Position numbers and translations under genes: made by a program
Assembly (NCBI GenBank): GCA_902619615.1
Contig: CACNFD010000002.1
Span: forward strand, 62,001 to 126,000
DNA length: 64,000 nt
Direction of reading: 5' to 3'
Source of the DNA: an uncultured SAR116 cluster alpha proteobacterium
Lineage (GTDB): Bacteria; Pseudomonadota; Alphaproteobacteria; Puniceispirillales; Marisalimonadaceae
Shown: positions 17,128 through 26,603 of the stretch, piece after piece
Numbering within the stretch: position 1 is the stretch's first letter
Layout of the letters: each line of letters begins with the position of its first letter
The notes under the pieces: model-generated
Seen by the model: only the letters and a program-made list of their open reading frames with translations
The model's database searches: none
Told to the model about the DNA's origin: nothing

Positions 17128-17547
17128 TTATTCATGTTCAGGTTTTAGCTTAGTTGGCCAGGGAATATCTATATCTTCCATAGTAGCATTGATTTTATTA
17201 CAATATAAATTTATTTTTGAAGACATTGAAAAATCAAGTATAATTTTTTTTTCATTATATGAAATCGCTAACAAATTATAAAAAGAAATTTTTGAGTTAA
17301 AATTAATGTATTCCATATCATTAACAAATTTAAATTGTAAACCCGAAACAACTCTATAATTTATGTTTTGCCCCTTTAAACCCACTTTTTCCCTACAATA
17401 TCTTGTAAGAGTAGCCACAAACAATTTTTTGCTTTTGTCATAAAATATTTCTTCTTTAGAAACTATGGCGTCTTGGCAAAGAAAAGAAAATATTTTTAAA
17501 TCATCATTTTTTATAGCATTAAGTCGGATTTTTTTTTCTATAGACAT
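17128..17547 (-). CDS. DUF2948 family protein
   Basis: A 139-residue protein of the alphaproteobacterial DUF2948 family. Supporting segments are EDIDIPWPTKLKPEHE at the extreme C-terminus and the N-terminal LNAIKNDDLKIFSFLCQDAIV. It occupies the standard place between murA and hisG/hisD. No catalytic residues or membrane segments are evident and the role is unknown. Confidence 0.85.
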   Translation of the reverse strand: MSIEKKIRLNAIKNDDLKIFSFLCQDAIVSKEEIFYDKSKKLFVATLTRYCREKVGLKGQNINYRVVSGLQFKFVNDMEYINFNSKISFYNLLAISYNEKKIILDFSMSSKINLYCNKINATMEDIDIPWPTKLKPEHE

Positions 17548-17561
17548 TAGTTTTACTCTAA

Positions 17562-18839
17562 TTAATTTGACCTTTTTATAATCGCACCAAGATTAGTTAA
17601 TTTGTCTTCTAGATTTTCATATCCTCTGTCTAAGTGATATAAACCGTCAATTTCACTTGTACCATCTGCAGCAAGTGCTCCAAGTATTAAACACATTGAA
17701 GCCCTCAAATCTGAAGCCATTACTTTAGCACCTTTTAATTTTTTTACGCCATAGATTTCTGCTTCTTGATGATTTGTAAATATTTTTGCTCCCATTCTCA
17801 TTAGTTCAGGAACGTGCATAAATCTATTTTCAAAAATTGTTTCTTTAATTAATGTAGTTCCATCTGCTATTGCCATAAGCGCCATATATTGAGCTTGTAA
17901 ATCTGTAGGAAACCCAGGATACGGGTTAGTAACCACACTATATGGTTTAGGTCGGTTTGAACAAGAAACTTTCATTGAATTATCAGAAATTTCAATTTTA
18001 GTACCAGTCAACTTAAGAACATTTATAAACTCCGTCAAATCTTTAGGATTAATATTATTTATTTCAATGTTACCCATAGTGATACTAGATGCTATTGCAA
18101 AAGATCCTGCCTCTATTCTATCGGACACAACAGAATGAGACACCTTGTGCAATTCTTTTACTCCATTAATTATTAAAATATCAGTCCCTATACCTTTTAT
18201 ATCAGCACCTGCTTTATTTAAACAGTTTGCTAAGTCAGTTACTTCTGGTTCTCTTGCTGCATTTAAGATTTTTGTTTGCCCCTGTGCTAATACAGCGGTC
18301 ATTATTGCACTTTCTGTAGCACCCACAGATACTAAAGGAAAGTCAATAACGGCCCCTTTTAAGCCATCATTACCTAAAGAAGCAATAATAAAACCACTAT
18401 CAAATATAATATTTGCACCAAGCGCTTCCATTACCATGACATGTAAATCAATAGGTCTACTCCCTATTGCACAACCACCTGGGAGGGGCACTTTAGCTGA
18501 ACCTTTTGATGCTAACAATGGTCCTAAAACAAGAATTGAAGCTCTCATCTGCCTAACTAATTCATAAGATGCCTCATCTTTTTTTGGTTTTCCATTAAAG
18601 TTTAAATTTCCTTTTTGCCAATTTATTTCAATGCCTAAATCAATTAATAAATTAGACATTAATCTGGTATCTGCTAAGTCAGGAATATTATAAAGATTAA
18701 AATCTTTATTAATTAATAAAGAAAGCGCCATTAATGGCAAGGCAGCATTTTTGGCTCCACTGATATTAATATTTCCAGTTAATTTTTTTTCACCAGTTAT
18801 AAAAATCTTTTGAATGTTATTGTTATTAAAACTATTCAT
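17562..18839 (-). CDS. murA: UDP-N-acetylglucosamine 1-carboxyvinyltransferase
   Basis: A 425-residue EPSP-synthase-fold enzyme that performs the first committed step of peptidoglycan synthesis, adding enolpyruvate to UDP-GlcNAc. The N-terminal SGAKNAALPLMA motif and the active-site Cys123 in LPGGCAIGSRPIDLH are present, so fosfomycin would have its usual target. Its start overlaps the end of the small upstream gene by 8 bases, and it is followed 14 bases later by the DUF2948 gene. Confidence 0.96.
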   Translation of the reverse strand: MNSFNNNNIQKIFITGEKKLTGNINISGAKNAALPLMALSLLINKDFNLYNIPDLADTRLMSNLLIDLGIEINWQKGNLNFNGKPKKDEASYELVRQMRASILVLGPLLASKGSAKVPLPGGCAIGSRPIDLHVMVMEALGANIIFDSGFIIASLGNDGLKGAVIDFPLVSVGATESAIMTAVLAQGQTKILNAAREPEVTDLANCLNKAGADIKGIGTDILIINGVKELHKVSHSVVSDRIEAGSFAIASSITMGNIEINNINPKDLTEFINVLKLTGTKIEISDNSMKVSCSNRPKPYSVVTNPYPGFPTDLQAQYMALMAIADGTTLIKETIFENRFMHVPELMRMGAKIFTNHQEAEIYGVKKLKGAKVMASDLRASMCLILGALAADGTSEIDGLYHLDRGYENLEDKLTNLGAIIKRSN

Positions 18840-19017
18840 CTTGATTTAAATTACTGTTATTATAAACTTCAAGGAGTTTTGATTGACCAATTTTGTTAGT
18901 CCTTTTTCCAATAATTTTATTATCATCTCGTTCTGAAATTTGTTGTTTTCTGAGCTTTAAGTTTCTTTTTAAAGAAGCTGATAATTTGTTTGCATTATCA
19001 TTATTTTTTTTAGTCAT
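18832..19017 (-). CDS. Small conserved basic protein upstream of murA
   Basis: A 61-residue, lysine/arginine/asparagine-rich protein with the core LSASLKRNLKLRKQQISER. Small basic proteins of this kind (LAAALRANLKRRK-like core) are often found at this place before murA in alphaproteobacteria. The 8-base overlap with murA supports translation as part of the operon. No function is known to me. Confidence 0.6.
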   Translation of the reverse strand: MTKKNNDNANKLSASLKRNLKLRKQQISERDDNKIIGKRTNKIGQSKLLEVYNNSNLNQDE

Positions 19018-19131
19018 ATTTTTAAAATCTTACAAGTTTTACTTATTTAAGTTTGAGTTTATATCTAATTATATATCCATAAAAAAACTTGTCATTATTG
19101 AAAACATATTTAAGTTAAATATTATTATTGT

Positions 19132-19207
19132 GCCGCCATAGCTCCAGCGGTAGAGCGCGTCATTGGTAATGACGAGGTCACTGGTTCAAATCCAGTTGGC
19201 GGCACCA
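19132..19207 (+). tRNA. tRNA-Thr (GGT)
   Basis: A 76-base cloverleaf with acceptor GCCGCCA pairing to TGGCGGC, discriminator A and encoded CCA. The anticodon loop TTGGTAA gives anticodon GGT, and the T-loop is GGTTCAAATCC. It lies between the divergent small gene before murA and the end of pheT. Confidence 0.97.
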
Positions 19208-19227
19208 CTTTAATTGAACGAGCTAAA

Positions 19228-21630
19228 CTAAATTTCTCTTAAAGAGCCAGATAATTTACTCACAATAGCATTTATTAAGTTAGTACTTATTTCTTCTAAA
19301 ACAGTATCAGTTAATGTTTCTTGAACAGGTTGAATAGTAACTTTAATCGCAATAGATTTCATATCTTTAGGAATTTTTTCACCTTTATATATATCAAGTA
19401 TTGTCACGTCTGTTATTAAATCTTTGTAGATAGATTTAACGACCTGACAAACTCTTTCAGAATCTATTTCTTCATCAAGAAGAAATGCAAATTCTCTTGT
19501 AACTGGTTGTAAATTTGAAATTTTTAACATGGGTCTAGAAATTTTATTTCTTTTTGGCATTGGTATATTTTCATAAAATATTTCAAAACCAATAGCTGAT
19601 TTGTTCAATCCAAAATTATTAACTATTTCAGGATGAATTTCTCCAAAGTTAGCTATTACATTCTGTCCAATTTTAAAAACTGCACTTCTTCCAGGATGAA
19701 AATAATTCGGAGCATCTTGAAAAATTTTTAGACTGTTTTTTGGAATCCCTATTACATTCAAAGCCTTGATTACATCAAGCTTAATATCGTAAAAGTCAAA
19801 TTGAGCAGCTTCTTTTTGCCAATCCTTTTTAGTTTTATAGCCATATCTTATACCCGTAATAGTAATTATTTGTTCTTCAGGACTATCACCTTTGAAAATT
19901 GGACCTGCCTCAAAGAAGGAAAGATCTTGAATTCCTATATTTACATTTTTTTGAACAGCCAATAGTAAATTTGGAATAATTGAAGGTCTCATATCAGTCA
20001 ACTCTGAAGAAATAGGATTAACCAAATTTAAAGCCAATCCACCTCCATTAAATTGTTTAGCCATTATCTTATTCAAAAATGAAAAAGTAATTACTTCATT
20101 ATAACCCCTACTCGCAAGTATTCTTGAGGCAAAAAAAGCTTGACGATGCTTTGTACTCATCGCTGGCTTTGCAATATAATTACTTCTTGATAATTTTATT
20201 GAAGGAATTTTTTCATACCCATTTATTCTGACGATTTCCTCAACAATATCAGCAACTCCGTCTATGTCTGGCCTCCAAGTAGGAGGTACTATCTCCCAAA
20301 TATTATCTTCAGAGACAATCTTGAAGCCCAATTTTTCTAAAATTGATTTAGATAATTTATTTTCAATTTTAACGCCTGTTAATTGATAAATAATATTTGG
20401 TTCAAAATTAATTATTTTGTTTTTTGGTTCTAATTTGTAATTGACTATTTTACTAAATTTTCCACCACAAATTTTATTAACCATCTCTGCTGCATAATGC
20501 ATAGCTATCTCAGGAGAGTTATAATCTAAACCTCTTTCAAATCTATATCTAGCGTCAGAATTTAAGTTTAATTTTCTTCCAGTGTTTGCTATTGAAACAG
20601 GGTCAAAAATAGCAGCCTCTAAAAACATTCTTGTTGTATCTTTAGTGACGCCTGTTCTTTCTCCACCCATAATACCAGCTAAATCGTCAACACCTTGCTC
20701 ATCAGAAATAACAAGCATGTTTTCATCTAACTCATAAGTGTTTCCATTGAGTGCAAAAAACTTGTCGTCTTTTTTGGATTTTGTAATTCTAAGAGTTTTA
20801 CCTTTAATTTTGTCTATATCATAAGCATGTAAAGGTCTTCCTATATCTATCATAATATAATTTGTTATATCTACGAGAGAGCTTATTGGTCTTTGATCAA
20901 CCGCAATTAATCTATTTTTAAGCCATAATGGAGATTCAACATTTTTAATATTAGTAAATGATCTCCCAAAAATTTTAGGACAAAGATATTTTTGGTCTTC
21001 ATCCAAGTCAACATGCCAATTTATTATACTGTCAAATTCTCCATTATTTACTTCAAATTCTAAATCTTTTAAATTACCCATTCCAGCTGCTGCTAAATCT
21101 CTAGCAATACCTCTGACACCCAAACAATCACCTCTATTTGGAGTAATTTCAATTTCTATAATTGGATCATTTAAGTGCATAATATCTGTAACTGACAAAC
21201 CAAGTACTGATGAACTATCTAGTTCAATGATTCCATCATGTTTTTCAGATAAAGTTAACTCTTTTTCTGAACATAGCATGCCAAAGGATTCTTCTCCTCT
21301 AATTTTACCTTTCTTTAATTTTAATTTTAGACCAGGAATAAATGTGCCTATATTTGCAAATACACTTTTCATACCTAACTTGACATTAGGAGCTCCGCAA
21401 ACAACGCTAAAAGTATTTTTACCATCAAATACTTTACAAACATTAAGTTTATCTGCATTTGGGTGTCTTTTTACGTCTACAATTTCTACTGAAATAAAAC
21501 TTTTTAGATCTTCTGCCAAATTAACAATTGATGCGACCTCTAAACCAAGTTTAGGTAGTGTCTCTAAAATCTCTGATAAATCTTTATCCGTTTCTAGATG
21601 ATCTAGTAACCATTTCCATGTAAATTTCAT
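19228..21630 (-). CDS. pheT: Phenylalanyl-tRNA synthetase beta subunit
   Basis: An 800-residue beta chain of the heterotetrameric PheRS. Domains in order: a tRNA-binding EMAP-like domain (about 40-150, with VKRHPNADKLNVCKV), the B3/4 editing domain, a B5 domain (about 400-480), the inactive synthetase-like core, and a C-terminal anticodon-binding ferredoxin-like domain (about 705-800, beginning PVTREFAFLLDE). Its start overlaps the end of pheS by 4 bases (ATGA), giving coupled synthesis of the two subunits. Confidence 0.96.
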   Translation of the reverse strand: MKFTWKWLLDHLETDKDLSEILETLPKLGLEVASIVNLAEDLKSFISVEIVDVKRHPNADKLNVCKVFDGKNTFSVVCGAPNVKLGMKSVFANIGTFIPGLKLKLKKGKIRGEESFGMLCSEKELTLSEKHDGIIELDSSSVLGLSVTDIMHLNDPIIEIEITPNRGDCLGVRGIARDLAAAGMGNLKDLEFEVNNGEFDSIINWHVDLDEDQKYLCPKIFGRSFTNIKNVESPLWLKNRLIAVDQRPISSLVDITNYIMIDIGRPLHAYDIDKIKGKTLRITKSKKDDKFFALNGNTYELDENMLVISDEQGVDDLAGIMGGERTGVTKDTTRMFLEAAIFDPVSIANTGRKLNLNSDARYRFERGLDYNSPEIAMHYAAEMVNKICGGKFSKIVNYKLEPKNKIINFEPNIIYQLTGVKIENKLSKSILEKLGFKIVSEDNIWEIVPPTWRPDIDGVADIVEEIVRINGYEKIPSIKLSRSNYIAKPAMSTKHRQAFFASRILASRGYNEVITFSFLNKIMAKQFNGGGLALNLVNPISSELTDMRPSIIPNLLLAVQKNVNIGIQDLSFFEAGPIFKGDSPEEQIITITGIRYGYKTKKDWQKEAAQFDFYDIKLDVIKALNVIGIPKNSLKIFQDAPNYFHPGRSAVFKIGQNVIANFGEIHPEIVNNFGLNKSAIGFEIFYENIPMPKRNKISRPMLKISNLQPVTREFAFLLDEEIDSERVCQVVKSIYKDLITDVTILDIYKGEKIPKDMKSIAIKVTIQPVQETLTDTVLEEISTNLINAIVSKLSGSLREI

Positions 21631-22742
21631 GAAAATACACCATTCAATCCGAAATGTAAGCTTGGGTTGTCAACAGGTATAAATCCATAATGTTTTAGCC
21701 ACCTTAAATCACTATCATAAAAGGGTCTTAAGTCAGGAATACCATACTTTAACATAGTAAGTCTTTCTAAACCCATTCCAAATGCAAAACCTTGATATTT
21801 TCTTGGATCAATACCAACTCCCTGTAAAACTCTTGGATGAACCATACCTGATCCTAAAATTTCTAACCACTCTTCTCCTTTGCCTATCACGAGACTACCG
21901 TCGTTTTCTTTTGTACAACCAATATCTACTTCTGCTGATGGTTCTGTAAAAGGAAAATAGCTTGGTCTAAAACGAACTGGTAAATTGTCTTGATTAAAAT
22001 AAGTTCTGCAAAATTCTATTAAACAACCTTTTAAATGACCCATATTCATATTTTTGCCAAGCACTAGGCCTTCACATTGATGAAACATAGGAGAGTGCGT
22101 GGCATCATGATCAGATCTATATGTTCTACCAGGTATAATATACCTTATTTCATCAAAATTTTTTAGATCAATTTTTTCCATTGTTCTAATTTGAACTGGA
22201 CTAGTATGTGTCCTTAAAACTTTCCTTTGTCCATTAATATCTGGTTGAAGATAAAATGTATCATGCTCTTGACGCGCTGGATGTTCTTCAGGAATATTCA
22301 ATGCAGTGAAGTTATAATAATCACTTTCAATATCAGGACCGTCTACAATAGAAAAACCCATGTCTGCAAAAATAGCACATAATTCTTCTATTGTTCTAGA
22401 AAGAGGGTGTAAAGTACCCATCTCAGCCTCATAAGGCGTAAGAGAAACGTCTATTTTTTCTGATTTAAGTTTTTGTTTTAAATGTTCTTTATTAAAAAAA
22501 TTTTTTTTATCTTGAATTAGTTTATTTATTTTGTTCTTTATATCGTTTAAATAAGCACCAATTTCTTTTTTTGTTTCTATATCAAAATCTTTAATATTTT
22601 TTAAATATAAAGTGATCGAGCCCTTTTTCCCTAAAGAATTTATTCTAATATTTTCAAGCTCTGATGTTGTTTTGGAATTAGATATACCAGATGAAATATC
22701 GTTTAATAATTTTAGAATGTCTTCCTTTAATTCAGAAATCAT
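21627..22742 (-). CDS. pheS: Phenylalanyl-tRNA synthetase alpha subunit
   Basis: A 371-residue class II synthetase catalytic subunit. An N-terminal coiled coil (about 1-90) is followed by the catalytic core with motif 2 around GRTYRSDHDATHSPMFHQ and motif 3 near GFAFGMGLERLTMLKYG. It works with PheT on Phe-tRNA, whose gene is at 12908-12983. It belongs to the rplT-pheS-pheT run and is separated from rplT by 66 bases. Confidence 0.97.
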   Translation of the reverse strand: MISELKEDILKLLNDISSGISNSKTTSELENIRINSLGKKGSITLYLKNIKDFDIETKKEIGAYLNDIKNKINKLIQDKKNFFNKEHLKQKLKSEKIDVSLTPYEAEMGTLHPLSRTIEELCAIFADMGFSIVDGPDIESDYYNFTALNIPEEHPARQEHDTFYLQPDINGQRKVLRTHTSPVQIRTMEKIDLKNFDEIRYIIPGRTYRSDHDATHSPMFHQCEGLVLGKNMNMGHLKGCLIEFCRTYFNQDNLPVRFRPSYFPFTEPSAEVDIGCTKENDGSLVIGKGEEWLEILGSGMVHPRVLQGVGIDPRKYQGFAFGMGLERLTMLKYGIPDLRPFYDSDLRWLKHYGFIPVDNPSLHFGLNGVFS

Positions 22743-22808
22743 AATCTATATAAAACCTAATCTAATGAATTTGCAATAATATAAGTTGCTTATTGGAAAT
22801 TTAAGATA

Positions 22809-23165
22809 TTAAGCCGAAGCAGATTTGGCCTTAGAAACTAACTGTTCAAAGGCTAATGGTTCGTGAACAGCTAGATCAGACAACATTTTTCTGTCAATTT
22901 CAATACCTGCTAACTTAAGTCCATTCATAAATCTTGAATAATTTAAACCATGTAAACGTGATCCAGCATTTATTCTCTGTATCCAAAGCCCTCTAAAATT
23001 ACGTTTTTTATTTCGACGGTCTCTGTATGCATATTGGCTGGCTTTTTCAACGGCTTGAGTAGCGACTGTAAATAAATTTTTTCTTGCTCCATAATAGCCC
23101 TTAGCAGCTTTAATTACTTTCTGGTGTCTTGCATGGGATGTAACACCTCTTTTTACTCTAGCCAT
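22809..23165 (-). CDS. rplT: 50S ribosomal protein L20
   Basis: A 118-residue protein of the standard length, starting [18 protein letters not shown] and containing the [14 protein letters not shown] segment. L20 is an early assembly protein of the large subunit and often regulates the infC-rpmI-rplT operon by binding its mRNA. It follows rpmI by 12 bases. Confidence 0.98.
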   Translation of the reverse strand: MARVKRGVTSHARHQKVIKAAKGYYGARKNLFTVATQAVEKASQYAYRDRRNKKRNFRGLWIQRINAGSRLHGLNYSRFMNGLKLAGIEIDRKMLSDLAVHEPLAFEQLVSKAKSASA

Positions 23166-23177
23166 AAACTAACTCCT

Positions 23178-23375
23178 CTAGGCGTAAGGTATGAATTGTT
23201 TGACAATCTTTGCATCAGATTCATTTAGTATCATTGTACCACGAGCTTGTCTTTTCATTTTTTGAGATCTTTTGCGAAGATTATGGCTCAAAAATGCGGG
23301 ATTACCCTTAACTTTACCAGTTGATGTAAGACTAAATCTTTTTTTAGCACCACTTTTGGTTTTTAATTTAGGCAT
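23178..23375 (-). CDS. rpmI: 50S ribosomal protein L35
   Basis: A 65-residue basic protein of the usual length, starting [17 protein letters not shown] and containing the [17 protein letters not shown] segment. It lies 102 bases downstream of infC and 12 bases before rplT, the classic IF3-L35-L20 operon. Confidence 0.98.
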   Translation of the reverse strand: MPKLKTKSGAKKRFSLTSTGKVKGNPAFLSHNLRKRSQKMKRQARGTMILNESDAKIVKQFIPYA

Positions 23376-23477
23376 AATAATCTCATAATAAATATTTTAA
23401 TAATAAGAAGCTTATACATAAGCATATGTAAGTTAGCAATAGAAAGTTGAATTTTGTTTAAAAAATTAAATTAAAGA

Positions 23478-24011
23478 CTACTTTGGAGCTAAAATCATTA
23501 CCATTTGTCTTCCTTCTAATTTAGGCACTGTTTCAACCTTACATAATTCATCTGTCTCTTCTTGAACTCTATCTAATACAGTTGCACCTAAAGTTTGATG
23601 AGCCATCTCTCTTCCTCTAAACCTTAAGGTTATTTTTACTTTATCACCATTATCAATAAATTTTTTCACTTGTTTCATTTTAACAATGAAATCATTGTTA
23701 TCAATATTTGGTCTAAGTTTAATTTCTTTAACTTCAATAATTTTTTGTTTTTTTCTTGCTTCATTTTTTCTTTTTTGGGCTTCGTATTTAAACTTACCAT
23801 AATCAAGGATTTTACAAACAGGTGGGTCCACATTCGGTTGGATCTCTACTAGATCTAGGCTAAGATTATCTGCAATTTTCAGCGCTTCATTAATGGGTAT
23901 CACACCCAGTTGTTCCCCATCTGCTCCTATACAACGGACACTATCAGCTCTAATCAACTCATTAATCCTAGGTCCATCTTGACCAGGTGGAGTATTATTT
24001 AATCCAACTAT
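23478..24011 (-). CDS. infC: Translation initiation factor IF-3, probable ATA start
   Basis: A two-domain IF-3 of 177 residues. The conserved N-terminal stretch [20 protein letters not shown] lies upstream of the first ordinary start codon (TTG at 23957), so that TTG cannot be the real start. In the same frame, no ATG, GTG or TTG occurs between the upstream TGA stop and this stretch. An ATA at 24011 lies 8 bases after an AAAGGAG ribosome site and gives the normal family length. Rare starts of this kind (ATT in E. coli) allow IF-3 to repress its own synthesis by rejecting non-canonical initiation. It is first in the infC-rpmI-rplT-pheS-pheT run. Confidence 0.9.
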   Translation of the reverse strand: MVGLNNTPPGQDGPRINELIRADSVRCIGADGEQLGVIPINEALKIADNLSLDLVEIQPNVDPPVCKILDYGKFKYEAQKRKNEARKKQKIIEVKEIKLRPNIDNNDFIVKMKQVKKFIDNGDKVKITLRFRGREMAHQTLGATVLDRVQEETDELCKVETVPKLEGRQMVMILAPK

Positions 24012-24055
24012 ATGAAAATCTCCTTTATTGTTTAATTTTCAGATACTAATACAAC

Positions 24056-24085
24056 ATTTTAAAGAAATTTGTTAATAAATTTCAA
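24056..24085 (-). promoter_or_regulatory. Candidate sigma-70 promoter for infC operon
   Basis: On the minus strand TTGAAA (24085-24080) and TAAAAT (24061-24056) are separated by 18 bases and would start a leader of about 40 bases before infC. The background is AT-rich, so chance matches are common. Confidence 0.35.
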
Positions 24086-24171
24086 AAAAAATAGTTAACA
24101 AAGCAACAATTCATGTATTTTGCACTTCAATGCCTAACTACTTCAATTTTAATTTGTTGCTCTTATTTATC

Positions 24172-24356
24172 TCAAGTTTTGGGTATCTCAAGTTTAAAAC
24201 CATAAAATGCACCTTCACTAGGATTTAATTTATAGTTAAAACCTACAACTTCTATTGCTATTTAATTTGCTTTTTTCCCCTTTATCCAATTTAATATCAA
24301 CATCTACTGAATACCGTTTTTTTAGTTGACCTAAATACAAAGTGTTATAATGTTAC
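24172..24356 (-). pseudogene. Decayed 3' end of an unidentified gene
   Basis: The minus strand contains two adjoining protein-like segments in different frames. The first, containing LYLGQLKKRYSVDVDIKLDK, is open from about 24352 to 24254. The second, containing EVVGFNYKLNPSEGAFYGF, runs from about 24259 to the TGA at 24172. Joined by one frameshift they read as the C-terminal 50 or so residues of one protein. It has no start and no identifiable family. Its upstream edge coincides with the left edge of the GC-richer thrS segment, as if the insertion had cut the gene. Confidence 0.4.
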
Positions 24357-24622
24357 TCATATTGTTAATCAATATATTTATGAGCACAAGCATAGAAAAT
24401 CATATGAGAGCCCAATTACTGTTCTACATTATCTTTAAAAATGATATTTCTGTTCTCTCGCAAAGCATAATGTTTACCGATATTGTCTTCAAAGATGGCA
24501 ATATCCACCAGACCGTTCAATTTCACGAAATTCTTCATAATTTTAAATCATGACAAGCGATAACCAAATGAACACTCTAAAAATTTATAGCTACCTTAAC
24601 CGTAAAAAAAAGAGCCTGTAAT
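24357..24622. other. Leader region before thrS with short unassigned frames
   Basis: This 266-base stretch already has the higher GC of thrS. It holds a 57-codon plus-strand frame (24380-24553, no ribosome site) and an overlapping minus-strand frame of about 40 codons starting near 24550; I recognise neither. A TATAAT box occurs at 24345-24350, with only a poor -35 match. A transcribed thrS leader is plausible. No tRNA-like or riboswitch fold was evident to me. Confidence 0.35.
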
Positions 24623-26554
24623 ATGATCACAATCACACTCCCCGATGGCAACACCCTTGAATTCAACGCTGGAATAACAGGTCTGGAGGTTGCAGAAAGT
24701 ATTGCAAAATCCATGGCCAAAGCTGCAATTGCGGTTGATCTAGATAACCACCTTCATGATCTATCTTTTGGTATTGAAAAAAATTGCACGATGAAAATTA
24801 TTAAACGCGAAGATGATCGGGCTTTGGAACTGATCCGACACGATGCAGCACATGTAATGGCCGAAGCAGTACAAGAACTATTCCCAGGAACACAAGTCAC
24901 AATTGGCCCAGCGATTGAAAACGGATTTTATTATGATTTCTATCGAAAAGAGCCATTTTCAGCTGAAGATCTACCTAAAATCGAAAAGAAAATGCACCAG
25001 ATAATTGAACAAAATCAACCCTTCACTCGCGAGATATGGAGCCGTGAGGAGGCTATTGAATTTTTCAAAAATAAAGGCGAACACTTCAAGGTAGAACTAA
25101 TTGAAGATCTTCCCGAAGACGAAACTATCACAATTTATAAGCAAGGCGAATGGCTTGATTTATGCCGTGGGCCTCATATGCCAAGCACTCGCAGTATAGG
25201 CACGGCTTTCAAACTAATGAAAGTTGCCGGGGCTTACTGGCGCGGCGATTCCAACAAGCCTATGCTCAGCCGAATTTATGGAACGGCATGGCGCACTCAA
25301 GAAGAACTCAATGCGCATTTACACCAGCTGGAAGAAGCAGAAAAGCGCGACCATCGTAAATTGGGTAAAGAAATGGAACTATTTCATTTTCAGGATGAAG
25401 CACCCGGCCAGGTGTTCTGGCACCATAAAGGCTGGACGATGTATACAGAACTCCTAGCCTATATGCGTCAAAAAGTCCGTAACCATAATTATATCGAGGT
25501 TAATACTCCACAAATGCTAGATTCCCGTTTCTGGCGAGCCTCCGGACACTGGGAAAAATACCGTGAAAATATGTTTATTATCAATGAAGACGGGCAGGGT
25601 GAAAAAGACAAAAATCCTTATGCTTTGAAACCAATGAGTTGCCCCGGTAATGCGCAGCTTTATAATTTTGGTGTTAAATCCTACCGGGAACTTCCTATCC
25701 GCATGGCAGAATTCGGACGCGTGTTTCGGCAGGAAGCCTCCGGCGCACGACATGGACTCATGCGTGTTCAAGCCTTCACGCAGGATGATGCGCATATTTT
25801 CTGTACTGATAAGCAGCTTGAAGATGAAGTCATTGCCATGTGCGATCTAATTAGAGAAGTCTATACCGATCTTGGCATGGCCAAAAACATCGTGATCAAT
25901 TTCTCAACACGCCCAAAAGAACGTATTGGATCGGATGAGGACTGGGATCGTGCTGAGGAAGCATTACAAAAAGTGCTGGAACGTATCGGCATGAAATGGG
26001 TGCTTAATGCTGGAGACGGAGCATTTTATGCTCCAAAGCTTGATTTTATTCTTACTGATGCGATTGGTCGTGAGTGGCAATGCGGCACCATTCAAGTTGA
26101 TATGAACATGCCAACCCGTCTTGAGATGAGCTATATCGGCGAGGATGGCCAACGCCATACACCCCACATGATACACCGCGCTATTCTTGGATCTGTCGAG
26201 CGTTTTATCGGCGTTTTGATTGAGCACTATGCTGGCAAATTACCACTCTGGCTTGCCCCTGTACAAGTTGTTGTGGCTACCATTACCGGGGACACTGAAA
26301 GCTACGCTAATAAAGTAAAAGATGCTCTAATAAAAGTTGGTATTCGCGCTGAATTAGATATACGCAATGAGAAAATCGGTTATAAAGTACGGGAACATTC
26401 CAGCAAAAAAGTGCCTGTTATTTTCGTATTGGGCAAAAAGGAGAGCTCAGATAATAGCGTGGCCATTCGCCGCCTCGGTTCTCGGGGGAATGAAACTATG
26501 AACATGAAAGATGCTGTAGCTTTAGTGAAAAATGAAACAAAGCCACCATTATAA
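24623..26554 (+). CDS. thrS: Threonyl-tRNA synthetase (probably horizontally acquired)
   Basis: A complete 643-residue ThrRS: TGS domain (about 1-60), SAD editing domain with HDAAH and the CRGPHMPS cysteine site (about 65-225), a class II catalytic core with the zinc cysteine in MSCPGN and motif 2 RQEASGARHGL, and a C-terminal anticodon-binding domain. The protein resembles alphaproteobacterial ThrRS, but base composition and codons (CGC, CTG, GCC, ACC) are clearly GC-richer than every neighbour. It faces away from infC, whereas thrS-infC usually run in the same direction. Replacement from a less AT-rich donor is the simplest reading. Confidence 0.96.
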   Translation: MITITLPDGNTLEFNAGITGLEVAESIAKSMAKAAIAVDLDNHLHDLSFGIEKNCTMKIIKREDDRALELIRHDAAHVMAEAVQELFPGTQVTIGPAIENGFYYDFYRKEPFSAEDLPKIEKKMHQIIEQNQPFTREIWSREEAIEFFKNKGEHFKVELIEDLPEDETITIYKQGEWLDLCRGPHMPSTRSIGTAFKLMKVAGAYWRGDSNKPMLSRIYGTAWRTQEELNAHLHQLEEAEKRDHRKLGKEMELFHFQDEAPGQVFWHHKGWTMYTELLAYMRQKVRNHNYIEVNTPQMLDSRFWRASGHWEKYRENMFIINEDGQGEKDKNPYALKPMSCPGNAQLYNFGVKSYRELPIRMAEFGRVFRQEASGARHGLMRVQAFTQDDAHIFCTDKQLEDEVIAMCDLIREVYTDLGMAKNIVINFSTRPKERIGSDEDWDRAEEALQKVLERIGMKWVLNAGDGAFYAPKLDFILTDAIGREWQCGTIQVDMNMPTRLEMSYIGEDGQRHTPHMIHRAILGSVERFIGVLIEHYAGKLPLWLAPVQVVVATITGDTESYANKVKDALIKVGIRAELDIRNEKIGYKVREHSSKKVPVIFVLGKKESSDNSVAIRRLGSRGNETMNMKDAVALVKNETKPPL

Positions 26555-26566
26555 AATAACAAGGCT

Positions 26567-26590
26567 ACTATAATTAATTTTAATTATAGT
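26567..26590. terminator. Hairpin between convergent thrS and glycosyltransferase genes
   Basis: ACTATAATTA and TAATTATAGT form a perfect 10-bp stem around an ATTT loop, in the 49-base gap between two convergent genes. The stem is AT-rich and lacks a long T tract, so termination may be weak. The position fits a bidirectional terminator. Confidence 0.4.
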
Positions 26591-26603
26591 TCTAATTATA
26601 CCA

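Noticed and set aside
16955-17281. A 108-codon plus-strand frame spanning hisG and the DUF2948 gene
   Set aside because: It is antisense to two confident genes with no ribosome site.
18145-18567. A 140-codon plus-strand open frame
   Set aside because: It lies wholly inside murA in antisense, lacks a ribosome site and has no protein-like motifs; murA is a confident gene.
25517-25795. A 92-codon minus-strand frame inside thrS
   Set aside because: It is a shadow of thrS, where the higher GC lengthens antisense frames.
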